From Pycnopodia helianthoides (lineage: Eukaryota; Echinodermata; Asteroidea; Forcipulatida; Asteriidae), in NCBI GenBank assembly GCA_032158295.1, contig CM063258.1:12995703-13059702 (forward strand): a DNA stretch of 64,000 bases. The letters run 5' to 3'. Both the position numbers and the translations under genes were made by a program. Under the pieces are notes generated by a model. The model did no database searches. It had not been told where the DNA came from and was given only the letters and a program-made list of their open reading frames with translations. Below, piece after piece: positions 43,889 to 54,913 of this stretch (within the stretch, counting starts at the first letter, position 1; every line of letters starts with the position of its first letter).

Positions 43889-44580
43889 GGCTTTCCAAGA
43901 TATCGCAATGATAGTTCATCATCAGGGAGGCCACCTTGGAGAGAACTAATTTGTTGTGACCTTCGTCGAAAAAAAATTCTTGCAAAGAAAGAAAGAAAAA
44001 CCTTCCATCAGTGTGTCCTTTCTGGAGAGAAACCTTCTGTTTGTGACTTGAATTTAAAAGGCATCAAGTGGAAAACAAATCATTTAGTTCTGATGATACT
44101 GGGAAATGAAACATTCACATTACTGCAGAGGAGCCTTTTGTTTTGGAGATTTTGGGGGAAAAAACACCCTGATAAACCATCAGCAAGTCAATACTGGAAG
44201 GAGACCATTCGTTTGTGACTTTTTGTGGAAAAAGCATTCTCATGAAAACCTGAATTGACAGACCATCAGCTTGTCCGCACTGGAGAAAAACAAATACTTG
44301 TTCGTCATCAGAGTGTCCATACTGGAGATAAACTCTTCGCTTGTAACAAATGTGGAAAAGCCTTTTCAAGAAAACCTGAACTGACAGACCATCAGTGTGT
44401 CCACACTGATGCAGAGAAACCGTGTGATTCCGAAGTTTGTGGAAAACTCTTTTCCACAAATCGTACCCTGACAAACCACAAGTGTGTGAACTCTGGAGAG
44501 ACACCATTTGTTTGTGATTTTTGTGGAAAAGCCTTTCTTCTAGGACAAACCTGACCAGACATCAGCATATTCACACTTGA
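43889..44580 (+). pseudogene. A-type zinc-finger exon, unit 3, decayed
   Basis: Starts GGCTTTCCAAGATATCGC. One frame (44,255-44,554) still reads [20 protein letters not shown] and [13 protein letters not shown], but earlier parts are frameshifted. Much closer to unit 2 A than to unit 1 A, so units 2 and 3 share a recent, already decayed ancestor. Confidence 0.82.
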
Positions 44581-45212
44581 ATGGCTTGTTGGACCTTTGA
44601 GGACAAATGCGATCTCAGATAAGGGGTCTCTTTGTCGCCGACACCAAAATCTAAACCCAAGAAGGAACATTTGTTTGGGACGATTGTGGAAAAGCCTTTT
44701 ATCAGAAAGCTAGTATAGAGTACATACTGTGAAAAGCATTATGGATTAAAAGCAAACTGGCAACTTAAAAGTCCTTTTAGAATGTATTCCTGATATAAAT
44801 CCATTAACTTATGATCTACATGTATGTGAGGCAGACTACTCAGCTACATGTAAAAGGCAAACCCAAGAGTCCACTTTCTGAAGTCATGCAATCAATTAGT
44901 CTATTGACAGTTGTATAAATCTGTCTAACACAATTACAGACTGAGAAAGTACTTTAAACTGCTTGTTACTGACTTTTGTGACATAAAGTGTCAAAAATGA
45001 GAAAGCAAATTGAAAATGTTTTCGGAGGAAAACGATGTCTTAAAAAGCATTCAACTGTTAACGCTTTCTTTTGTTACTAGCTTTTCGCTAGGATACATGT
45101 ACATGTACATGAGTGCTACATTGTACTTCGTGGTGTCACTGGCGAATAGTTTATTTTTAATTTTCAAACTGTTGGCAAGTTGCTTCTTAAATCAATTTAA
45201 ATTGGTACAGAT
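44581..45212 (+). repeat. Conserved A-exon tail and spacer, unit 3
   Basis: The TGGACCTTTGAGGACAAATG tail, AGAAAGCTAGTATAGAG relic and 'GTTACTAGCTTTTCGCTAGG' module precede the B exon. The run TACATGTACATGTACATGAG is at about 45,096. Confidence 0.65.
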
Positions 45213-46085
45213 ATGAATTCTAAAAAGAAGACATTTACTTGTGACCTATGTGGTGCAGCCTTTTCAGAAAAAAACAAACTGGACAAACATAAAATAGTTC
45301 ATACTTCAGATAAATTTGAGGATGCTGACATTTGTAAAAAATCTTTCTCACATGAAAGCAGACTGAAGAATCACAAAAGAGTCCACACTGAAGTCAAACC
45401 ATTTGTTTGTGATATTTGTGGAAAACCCTGCGCAAGTAAAAACAGTCTGAGCACCCATCAGCGTCTCCACACTGGAGAGAAACCATTTTCTTGTGATAGT
45501 TGTGGAAAAACATTCACTCTAAGCATAAATCTGAATAGACACCAGGCAGTCCACAGTGGAGAAAAACCATTTGTTTGTGATGTTTGTGGAAAAGCCTTCA
45601 AACATAAACACAACGTGACCGACCATAAGCGCATCCACACTGGAGAGAAACCATTTGTTTGTGACTATTGTGGAAAAGCCTTTTCACGCAAAAATACGCT
45701 GACATACCATCATCAAGTCCACACTGGTGATAAACCCTTTGTTTGTGACTATTGTGGAAAAGCCTTCTCCCGCAAAAATGGGCTGACAGACCATGAGCGT
45801 GTACATACTGGAGAGAGGCCATTTGTTTGTCACTTTTGTGGAAAAGCCTTTCCACAAAAAAGTCACGTGTCAACCCACATGTTTGTCCACACTGGTGAGC
45901 AGCCATTTATTTGTGAAATCTGTGGAAAAACCTTCTCACGGACATATACACTGAAAAACCATCAACGTGTCCACACTGGAGAGAAACGATTTGCATGTGA
46001 CTTTTGTGAAAAAGCCTTCTCTGATAAACGTTCCCTGATTAACCATCAGCGTGTCCACACTGGAGAGAAACATTTTCGCTTTTGA
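45213..46085 (+). CDS. C2H2 zinc-finger protein, 10 fingers (unit 3, B-type)
   Basis: 290 residues starting MNSKKKTFTCDLCGAAFSEK. Ten finger repeats; finger 2 lacks its first cysteine (ADICKKSF) and finger 3 has an unusual CGKPCASKN. The last two fingers (CEICGKTFSRTYTL, CDFCEKAFSDKRSL) resemble those of the unit 1 A gene, evidence of exchange between A and B types. The frame ends HFRF because of an extra T in the linker after finger 10 (AAACATTTTCGC). The ATG lies just after GGTACAGAT, a weakened version of the sister splice site. Confidence 0.82.
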   Translation: MNSKKKTFTCDLCGAAFSEKNKLDKHKIVHTSDKFEDADICKKSFSHESRLKNHKRVHTEVKPFVCDICGKPCASKNSLSTHQRLHTGEKPFSCDSCGKTFTLSINLNRHQAVHSGEKPFVCDVCGKAFKHKHNVTDHKRIHTGEKPFVCDYCGKAFSRKNTLTYHHQVHTGDKPFVCDYCGKAFSRKNGLTDHERVHTGERPFVCHFCGKAFPQKSHVSTHMFVHTGEQPFICEICGKTFSRTYTLKNHQRVHTGEKRFACDFCEKAFSDKRSLINHQRVHTGEKHFRF

Positions 46086-46530
46086 CATTTGTGGAAGAGC
46101 CTTTTCAAGAAAAACTGAACTGACGGACCATCAGTGTGTCCACACTGGAGAGAAACAATCGCTTGTGACATTTTTGAAGAGCCTTTTCAAGAAAACCTGA
46201 ACTGACAGACCATCAGTGTTTCCACATTTATGCAGAGATATCGTTTGATTCCGATGTTTGTGGGATAACTCTTTTCAACAAATCAGACCCTGACAAACCA
46301 CAAGTGTGTGGACTCTGGAGAGACACCATTTGTTTGTGATATTTGTGGAAAAGCCTTCTCTTTTAAGACCAACCTGACCAGACATCAGCGTGTCCAGACG
46401 GGAGAGAAACCATTTAATTGTGATTTTTGTGGAAAAGCCTTCTCTTCTAGGACAAACCTGACCAGACATCAGCATATTCACACTGGAACGGCTTGTTGGA
46501 CCTTTGAGGGCAAATGCGATCTCAGATAAG
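46086..46530 (+). pseudogene. Out-of-frame fingers and A-type tail fused to the unit 3 B gene
   Basis: Fingers continue in other frames; 46,308-46,529 reads [20 protein letters not shown] and [20 protein letters not shown]. They match the final two fingers of the unit 1 A gene and end with the A-type tail (GGCTTGTTGGACCTTTGAGG). The B gene thus ends like an A gene: a chimera formed by unequal exchange. Confidence 0.8.
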
Positions 46531-47625
46531 GGGTCTCTTTGTCATCCACACAAAAATCTAAACGCAAGAAGGAACATTTGTTATAGACAGTTGTGGAAAA
46601 GAATTTTAATCAGAAAGCTAGTGGAGAAGATGAATGTAAGAGAGTCCACACTGTGAAAAAGCATTGTCGATTAAGAGCGTTGTGGATTAAAAAGCATTCA
46701 ACCGTAAACGTATTTTTGGTTGCTAGCTTTTTGCTAGGATACAAACGTGAGTGCTACTTCGTGGTGTCACATGTTTAAAGAAATCTGCTCTAGAATTTGG
46801 GGGTTAAGGGCTCAATTCGAACTGAGTTACCTTCTCATTGACCACTAATAAGTGCACAATTCACACCAACAAAATAATAACATTTTGTTTCTGATTGGAT
46901 AGGTCTCTTATAGCATTTCATTTCAGTTTCAAGGGATCGACTTATGAAATCCTAATCTAATAACTTTCACCCATCTTTCACTGCAGCGAACCTTTCATTT
47001 GGTGCAAGAGGGCGCTCTTTATTGACAGTTTGCCTTTGTGCCGACTCGTTTGGAATTGTTATGGTTGCCCAAATTCAGTATGCACACTCGGTGATTCTTA
47101 TCTTTCGCTTTGATAGTTTACTCTCTTCAATTGCATCAACATTTATAAATAAATATCAATACTGGTTTTTCTGGTATTTTTTCAGTTAATAAGCGGCCAA
47201 TTTTAACGCCCCATTATTCTATTTTGTGTGAAATTGAAAGCTCCTCAAAACAGTCGTTCAATTTTGCTTAAAATGTCAGCATTCTTGTGCATCATGCAAT
47301 TTAAATTCTAATTCACAGCTGTTTTCAACTAAAGATGTAAATCACTTTATTTCTAATGTATGAAAGAGAAAAAGGCTGATTTTTGTCAAAAATTACCAGG
47401 AACACCCATAAACTCAAAGGGGCATTGCAGTACATGTGCATGTAATTAATTCACAAAACTCTTTTTTGCACTCTGATGGAGGGTTTAAAAGAACACTTTT
47501 ACAAGACACGGTTGTTTAACTGTTCATTTGGAAGTGGATTCAATTCAAATGCATTTCCATATTCATTGCATTGTGACTAAGGACCAGAGAGTTAAATGAG
47601 TAAAATTTCTGATGTTTGTTGACAG
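46531..47625 (+). other. Spacer of zinc-finger units 3/4 with conserved modules
   Basis: The tail and 'GTTGCTAGCTTTTTGCTAGG' module are followed directly by TCTGCTCTAGAATTTGGGGG. The B exon expected here is missing. The CAGCGAACCTTTCATTTGGT module is at about 46,984. Confidence 0.6.
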
Positions 47626-48117
47626 GGCTTTCCAAGATATCGCAATGATAGTTCATCATCAGTGAGGCCATCTTGGAAAGAACTAATTTGTTGTGACCTT
47701 CGTTGAAAAAAACATTATTGCAAAGAAAGAAAGAAAAACCTGGCTTCCATCAGTGTGTCCTTTCTGGAGAGAAACCTTCGGTTTGTGACTTGAATTCTGG
47801 AGAGAAACCTTCGGTTTGTGACTTGAATTTAAAAGGCATCAAGTGAAAAACAAAACATTTAGTTCTGATGATACTGGGAAAACAAACATTCACACAGCAG
47901 AGGAGCCATTTGTGTGGACATTTTTGGAAAGTATCCTGACTAATCATCGGCAAGTCCACACTGGAGGGAAACCATTTGTTTGTGACTTTTGTGGAAAAAG
48001 CCTTCTCAAGAAAAAACCTAAATTGACAGACCATCAGCGAGTCCACACTGGAGAAAAACCATTCGTTTGTGACTTTTTTTGTAAAAGGCTTTTTAAGCAA
48101 ACCTAAACTGACAGACC
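47626..48117 (+). pseudogene. Degenerate start of A-type zinc-finger exon, unit 4
   Basis: GGCTTTCCAAGATATCGC start, then damaged fingers. Frame 47,843-48,106 contains CDFCGKSLLKKKPKLTDHQR and FVCDFFCKRLFKQT, each with inserted bases. A small internal repeat (GAGAGAAACCTTCGGTTTGT) occurs twice at 47,767 and 47,801. Confidence 0.75.
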
Positions 48118-49410
48118 ATGGACACTGGTGAGAAACCGTTTAATTGTGATGGTTATGGAAAAGCCTTCTCACACAAAACCAAACCACTGGTTCGACATCT
48201 GAGAACCCACACTGCAGAGAAACCATACGTTTGTGAAATTTGTGGAAATACCTTCTCATGCAAAAAAACACTGACAAACCATCAGCGTGTCCACACTGGA
48301 GAGAAACCGTTTGTGTGTGGTGTTTGTGGAAAAGCCTTTTCACACAAAACCACACTGGTTCGACATCTGAGAACACACACTGCAGAGAAACAATATGTTT
48401 GTGAAATTTGTGGGAAAACCTTCTTACGCAAAGAAACACTGACAGACCATCAGCGTGTCCACACTGGAGAGAAACCATTTGTTTGTAACTTTTGTGGAAA
48501 AGCCTTCTCACACAAAAATACGCTGACAGACCATCATCGTGTCCACACTGGAGAGAAACCATTTGTTTGTGACTTTTGTGGAAAAGCCTTTTCACAAAAG
48601 CAAACACTGACAGGCCATAAGCGTGTCCACACTGGAGATAAACCAAATGTTTGTGACTTTTGTGGAAAAGCCTTTTCACACAAAAAATCACTGACAGAAC
48701 ATCATCGTGTCCACACTGGAGAGAAACTATTTGTTTGTGACATATGTGGAAAAGTCTTTTCAAGAAAACCTAAACTGTCAGACCATCAACTTGTCCACTC
48801 TGGAGAGAAACCATTTGTTTGTGACTTTTGTGGAAAAGCCTTCTCACGCAAAACCTCACTGGTTGGACATCTGAGAACCCACACTGCAGAGAAATCATAC
48901 GTTTGTGAAATTTGTGGAAAAGCCTTCTCACGCAAAAATACACTGACAGAACATCAGCGTGTCCACACTGGAGAGAAGCCATTTGTTTGTGACTTTTGTG
49001 GAAAAGCCTTCTCACGCAAAAATAGGCTGACAGACCATCAGCGTGTCCACACTGGAGAGAAACCATTTGTTTGTGAGTTCTGTGGAAAATCCTTTTCACA
49101 CACAAAGTCACTGAAAGACCATCAGCGTGTTCACACTGGAGAGAAACCATTTGTTTGTAACTTATGTGGAAAAGCCTTCTCACAAAATAACTCACTTGCT
49201 CGTCATCAGAAAACCCACACTGCAGAGAAACCATTTGTTTGTGGCATTTGTGGAAAAGCCTTTTCACTGAAACAAAACCTGACAAGTCATGAGCTTGTCC
49301 ACACTGGAGAGAAACCATTTATTTGTGGCTTGTGTGGAAAAGCCTATTCAAGAAAACAGAAACTTAAAGTCCATCAGCATGTCCACATTGGAGAGAGATG
49401 TTTGAGGTAA
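48118..49410 (+). CDS. C2H2 zinc-finger protein, 15 fingers (unit 4)
   Basis: 430 residues, the longest and cleanest gene of the cluster. Fourteen canonical fingers follow a damaged first one (CDGYGKAFS). The start Met is a mutated linker position (MDTGEKPF from VHTGEKPF), so the true N-terminus may lie in an upstream exon or the gene may have acquired a new start. A distinctive linker HTAEKPYVCEICG recurs after fingers with LVRHLRTH or LVGHLRTH, marking internal duplications of two-finger blocks. The end is HIGERCLR. No repression domain is visible. Likely nuclear, sequence-specific DNA binding; target unknown. Confidence 0.86.
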   Translation: MDTGEKPFNCDGYGKAFSHKTKPLVRHLRTHTAEKPYVCEICGNTFSCKKTLTNHQRVHTGEKPFVCGVCGKAFSHKTTLVRHLRTHTAEKQYVCEICGKTFLRKETLTDHQRVHTGEKPFVCNFCGKAFSHKNTLTDHHRVHTGEKPFVCDFCGKAFSQKQTLTGHKRVHTGDKPNVCDFCGKAFSHKKSLTEHHRVHTGEKLFVCDICGKVFSRKPKLSDHQLVHSGEKPFVCDFCGKAFSRKTSLVGHLRTHTAEKSYVCEICGKAFSRKNTLTEHQRVHTGEKPFVCDFCGKAFSRKNRLTDHQRVHTGEKPFVCEFCGKSFSHTKSLKDHQRVHTGEKPFVCNLCGKAFSQNNSLARHQKTHTAEKPFVCGICGKAFSLKQNLTSHELVHTGEKPFICGLCGKAYSRKQKLKVHQHVHIGERCLR

Positions 49411-50220
49411 AGCCTTTTCTAGAAAATCTCCACTGACTTTTAAGAATAGCCTGACCAGTTCAGCATGTCAGCACAGGAGAGAAAGGGTTTGTTGGACTTC
49501 CGTTGAAAAATGCCTTCTTGTATAAAGGGGCTTTTTGTCCCCACACAAAATTCTAAACCTGAGAGGGACAATTATGGAAAGTACATTTCATCAGGAAGCT
49601 AGGTGTCAATAAGGGTCGGAACTGGGGAAAAAATTGTCAATTAAGAACAAGCTGGCAAGTAGTTATTACCATCAATTAAGATTATTACTGATATGACTTT
49701 GGCAAGTAAATGTTAGAATCGATTATTACTAATATGAATTCATTTGTTTATGACCTATGTGAGGCAGCCTACTCAGAAAAAAGGTCAACTTGAGAGCCAA
49801 CACCTTTTGGTCAAGTAATCAAGTTGCCTTTGTTCTCACACATGAAAACAGAAAGCATCAAAGAGTTCCACTCTGGAGTAAAACTCTGTGACATTTATGG
49901 AAAAGCTTTCTGGCATAAAACCCTCTTGAAAATCCATCAATCCTTCTACACTTCTACAAGTGTTTATGGAACAGCCTTCCCAGGTGAAACCAAACTTTTG
50001 AAGTCCATTGTTGTCCACATTGGAGAGACACTATTACATGTATTTTGTTTGTGACCCTTGTGGGGAAAAAACATCTCACATAAAACTTATTGGTCACCCC
50101 AATCACTATGTCAACACTGGAGAAATCTCCCTTGAAGCAGAGCAGAGCCTTTGCATAAAATGGACACTTTTTTTATCTACAGTGGAAAGAAGATGATTGT
50201 GGAAAATTAAACTGTGGGAA
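49411..50220 (+). pseudogene. Finger relics downstream of the unit 4 gene
   Basis: Weak finger-like stretches (KLCDIYGKAFWHKTLLKIHQ at about 49,880; PCGEKTSHIKLIGHPNH at about 50,060) with damaged cysteines. They match no intact neighbour closely and represent an older decay layer. Confidence 0.65.
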
Positions 50221-51125
50221 GGCATTGTCAGTTTACTCATCTTTTTACTTTCATGACAGAAAGAAACTAAATAATTTAGTATAAGTAAATCTGACAAACA
50301 AATTTTGTATTCTGTAGAGGTTGTTATTTCTGTGACATTTCAGGACAAATTTGGTTTATCGTCCTCTGAAAATTTCACTTTTGAGATAAATAGTTTGTCA
50401 TTGTGTCAGTTTGAAATAATTAATATTTCCTTTTGGTTTTCAAAAACACCTTTATCGAGGTTCTTGATAACGCAGACCTGATACTTTACAGAGGCAATTG
50501 CCTCCATGTTTACAGCCATATCTTTTTTGGCCCCTTTTTAATTCCTTTATAAAAGTGCCTTTACATGTACATTTGTACAACTCTGCGAAGTATCGGGTTT
50601 GTCAGTTCTTTTTCTCTCTTTGACATTTTTCTAGATTTATTAACACTATGGCACAGGTTGTTTGTACTTGTACGGCTGTTTTGAGCTCTCGGGCCTTTAA
50701 GTTCTGAGTTACGGCAATATTGTATTTTAAATTACTTAGAAAAATGAGTTTCAAATCACTGAACATGTACATGTATATGCTAAATTGATCCAGAGTGGAT
50801 GCATTTAAATCAAGGTTTGCCCTTCAGAGACTATCTAGTGGGACCAGCTGGCTTGTTTCACTATTCAGCCATTTTTAGTGGAGGGGGGGGTTCTGTCCAT
50901 ATTGCCAGCCACGATATTTGATATTGAACTGTGGGATGCTTTTTAACACTGAACTAGCAAGCTTGTCTGTTTGTATAGAAGTTTGACTGGTTCCCGTTTG
51001 TTATAACTCAGGCATTTGGCCAACAAACCACTGTTAGGGGAGACCGCTGATTCATGCATACAACTCCTTAGCTATTCAGCTTATTTTCTGTCAATTCTTA
51101 GACTGCTGTCGTAAACAACTAAAAA

Positions 51126-51297
51126 CACTGTACCAGGCCTGGAATTACATGGAGGCCATGGCCTCCTTTGCCCTGGTCTTGGCCTTACTGCTGCTTCAAA
51201 AGTTTCCAATAGACTTTAAGATTGTCCAATGGAAGTGCCCTTTGTAAAGTGGAAATGGCCTTGCCCTCTCCACGATGAAATTCCAGACCTGCTGTAC
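51126..51297 (-). mobile_element. CAGGCCTGGAATT-type MITE (hAT-like), copy 2
   Basis: The same element as 21,821-21,973 in reverse orientation. The ends are ACCAGGCCTGGAATTACAT and ATGAAATTCCAGACCTG; the interior contains TGCCCTGGTCTTGGCCTTAC and GGAAATGGCCTTGCCCTCTC. Confidence 0.78.
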
Positions 51298-52394
51298 AAT
51301 ATTTTGAATGCAAGGCTATGGGAGACTTTTGAACTCTAGATGGCAGCAGACATACCGGGTAAAATTCCATTGTTCGTGTAGCTCTATAAGCATGCGCACA
51401 TTGCTGAGATCAATGGATTTACCTGGTAAGTCTGCTGCTACTTAGCGTCCCAAAAGTCACCCGTTGCTTCTTCCTCAGGCAATGTCGAAGTTGCATGTCT
51501 GTACATTTTTTTTTTTTGGAATGACCAGTTAAGCAAGTTCTGTTTGTTGTAATGACATCATTGTAAAGGTATGACCTGATTCAGCAAGTTGTTTTGTTTT
51601 ATTTCATTTACCAACTGTTTTGAATTATTTTAGATTTTCAGACGGATTCTGTTCGGGTCAAAATGGAAGACCAATAACGTTTTTTTGCATTTATACCATA
51701 GGACGTTACAGCTAATTCTGTTTTCTCTCGATAGATTAAGTAATTATAAGTGAAGTATTTAGATCATTGTATGATAAGAAGATTGGAATAAAAGGGAATG
51801 AGAATAAAGACAAACTTTTGTTTGGATTTTGTTTGTTGTTTTAGACCTGTTCTCATGTTCACTCGGCCCAGCATCTTATGAAGCATTTGTCCAGGGCTAG
51901 ACTACAATCGGCTAAAGAAGCGTTTTGTAAATACATTGTGTATTATTAAAATGACCACCAGATAACCATTGGCCGAATAATAAACGACAATACATAGATA
52001 GGGCAGGTGTCAAGGTTTAATTTGACCAAGTTTAGGAGTTGATCACGTGACTGTTTGACCACAGAAAGAAAACTAGAGCTAAAGTGTCTTGCAAAGCACA
52101 AATATAAGCCCTATGAAATAAATGACCTACCCGAAAGATATACACAAATTTTTTGTTTTCATAAAATGACCACTGCTGACCAGTGGCCAAAATCTGAGTA
52201 CACTCAAAATGGGGCTCGAGCCATTGAAGCATTTGACCAGGTTGGGTAGCAATTTTATAGGAGAAGCATTCTGTAAATTGTCGTCAAACAACCACTACTG
52301 ACCACTATAAATGATCATTGGCTAAATTTTATGAACATCCTTAAATCATTCAATGCTTAAACAAAAGAAATACATTTAAACCATCTAATCAATC

Positions 52395-52470
52395 ATGAGT
52401 GGATCCACACTGGAGAGAAACCATTTGTGAAACTGTTTGAATGTTTCACTTGTTTGAAATTTTGGAAACA
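52395..52470 (+). pseudogene. Isolated zinc-finger linker relic
   Basis: GGATCCACACTGGAGAGAAA followed by CCATTTGTGAAACTG corresponds to [11 protein letters not shown]. It lies about 2 kb beyond the cluster and shows that the array once reached further or was scattered. Confidence 0.6.
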
Positions 52471-52849
52471 ACCATTAGGATGACCACACTGGGAAAACAA
52501 AGCATTTGTATTGATTTTAATTGTGTTATTTCCACGTCATGCAATAGCAGTTGACTTTACATTTTTATATATATTCACGACATGCAAAAGCCGTTGACTT
52601 TTGACATGTGTTAGTTTTGGGGGCTGGAGGGGAGGTCATTTTTGTTAATCTGGAGAATTTAGTATTTTGCTCCGATACTAGTTCTCTACGATTTTCCTCG
52701 TCGGTACAAAGTTATTTAAAAACATTTGGGGTACTCAGGAAAACCCCTATCGACTGATGTAACAATTATGCTGCAAAAGTTTGCTCCGTGCCCTTTTGGA
52801 CGCTATTTCGGCCTCATTTTTTTGTGGAAGATTGACCGGATTATTATTC

Positions 52850-53008
52850 GTTCGTCGCTGCTACGCTGTATTCGTGTAGTGTTGTTGTTGCCATTTCAAA
52901 GACCAGAACTGCTGCGAACACCGTCAACAGTGATGTGTTAAGCATATAGGAGCGTGACTTACATCGACATCGTGACGAGGTGAAAGATCAATGTTCAAAA
53001 TAATTAAA
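52850..53008 (+). ncRNA. Candidate noncoding exon 1 (5' exon of transcript)
   Basis: A stretch of more even base composition, with several CG dinucleotides, ends at AATTAAA|GTAAGTAA, a strong 5' splice site. No long frame. The 5' boundary is a guess. Confidence 0.3.
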
Positions 53009-53191
53009 GTAAGTAATTTTGGTAACTCTTACTTACTTAGACCCTACCTTAATGGGCTACTGTGGCTCAGTTCAATCACGGACAAGTTGTTGAAGTCTTA
53101 GTTTTAAATGCTCATGTTTATAAGACTGAGGTAATACCCCAAAACAAACCACTTTTTCACTCCAATTTCTGGATTTTGTTCCCCTCTCTAG

Positions 53192-53328
53192 GAATCCTTG
53201 AAGGAACTTCACTGTGAACATCATTTCTGGTTAGAGACAATACAGTTTTAGTCATCATCAACCATTCATCAATCAAGAAGATCTCAGAAGATGACAGTTT
53301 CAACCTCTTGAAATTACTGGAAATACTG
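53192..53328 (+). ncRNA. Candidate noncoding exon 2
   Basis: Bounded by CCCCTCTCTAG and ATACTG|GTGAGT. No sustained reading frame. The next candidate exon lies beyond the 1.25-kb degenerate minisatellite. Confidence 0.35.
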
Positions 53329-53439
53329 GTGAGTTACAACTTGCTTTGTTTACTTTTCTTGTAATAACTTTTTTTTGTCAGTTTGTACCTTGCTAAATTG
53401 CAGGTCTTACCCAGCCACTCTGCCTACGTTGTCCCAAAC

Positions 53440-54690
53440 ATGTCGAGTCCTCCCTTCTCCTACCCACCTGTCCTAAATTCCAAGCATGCACCAGACTTTT
53501 CTTGAACCCCCCTCAAGATGTAACTTCTTCTACTGCCAGCCTGTACTTCAATCCGAAACATGCACCCCACTTTTCTGTCAATCTTGAACCGCCCCCAAGA
53601 TATACCCTCTTTTAGTTACAGCCTGTACTTCAATTCCAAACATAATCCCAACTTTTCTGTCAATCTGGAACCCCCCTCAAGATAGAACCCCTTCTTCTAC
53701 CGGCCTGTACTTCCATCCCAAACATGCACCACACTTTTCTTGAACCCCCCTCAAGATGTAACCTCTTCTACTACCAGCCTGTATTTCAATCCCAAACATG
53801 CACCCCACTTTTCTGTCAATCTTGAACCGCCCCCAAGATATACCCTCTTTTAGTTAGAGCCTGCATTTCAATCCCAAACATGCATCCCACTCCTCTGTCA
53901 CTCTTGAACCTCCCCTAAGATGTAACCCCTTTGCTACCAGCCTGTACTTCCCAAACACACACCCCACTTTTCTCTCATTCTTGACCGCCCCAAAGATATA
54001 CCCTCTAATACTTACAGCCTGTACTTCAAATCCAGATATGTTCCCCACTTTTGTGTCATTCTTGAACCGCCCCCAATGTAAACCCTTCTGCTTGCAGCCT
54101 TTATTTCAATCCCAAAAATGCACCCCACTTCTCTGTCAATCTTGAACCGCCCCAAGATGAACCTCTTCTGCTACTGTCCTGTATTTCAGTTCCCACATGC
54201 AGCCCACTCTTGTCATTCTTGAACCACCCCCAAGATGTAACCCCTTCTGCTACCAGCTTTTATTTCAATCCCAATCATGCACCCCACTCTTGTCATTCTT
54301 GAACTGCCCCCTTTGCTACCAGCCTGTACTTCAATTCCAAACATGTTCCCTAACTTTGGCTTGTGATATCGTCACTACCCAGGCAATCCCGACACAATGA
54401 ATGAACCACCCCCAAAATGTAATTCTTCTATTACCAGCCTGAACTTCAATTCCTAAAATGCACCAAATTTTTATGTCAGTCTTGAACTGCCCCCTTTTTA
54501 TATCAGCCTGGGGTACTTCAATTCCAAATGCACTCCCCACTTTTATGTTATGCTTGATCTGCCCCCAAGATGTACCCTCTCTTACTACCAGCCTGTTCTT
54601 AAGTTCATTTCCAAGTGTGCTTCCCACTTTTCTGTCAATCTTGAACCGCCCTCAAAAGGTAACCCTTTTTACTACCAGCATGTAGTTCAA
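53440..54690 (+). repeat. Degenerate minisatellite (~83-bp unit)
   Basis: About 15 diverged copies of a unit containing CAGCCTGTACTTCAATCCCA, AACATGCACCCCACTTTTCT and GTCAATCTTGAACCGCCCCC. Unit length varies by deletion. It sits wholly within the intron between candidate exons 2 and 3. Confidence 0.9.
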
Positions 54691-54747
54691 TCCATCAGTG
54701 GCTCTTATAATTCATACAATTCCTTTTTCTTTGATTTCTGTTTACAG

Positions 54748-54913
54748 GTTCATTAAGGTGATGAGGAATAGCAGTTTCTTCACAAGAGATGCACCGGGGC
54801 TGTGATGAGAACACTTGACTTGCAGCTTCATCATGACTTCAGACACTTTATCATCTCTACTTCAAGCTTCTTATACGTCAACTTTGTAAATTATTCAAAT
54901 CTAGGATATTAAG
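54748..54913 (+). ncRNA. Candidate noncoding exon 3
   Basis: Bounded by TTGATTTCTGTTTACAG and TATTAAG|GTAGGT. All frames are stopped within about 30 codons, so it could be a 5' UTR exon or long noncoding RNA. Confidence 0.35.

Larger units (their letters stand above)
50221..52849. other. Intergenic region after the zinc-finger cluster
   Basis: No gene recognised. It contains the MITE at 51,126-51,297 and one isolated zinc-finger linker relic near 52,395-52,450. Confidence 0.5.

Noticed and set aside
48140..49318. Long minus-strand frames (207 and 182 codons) with [15 protein letters not shown] repeats
   Set aside because: They are the mirror of the regular 84-base finger repeats on the plus strand; the repetition keeps the opposite frame open.
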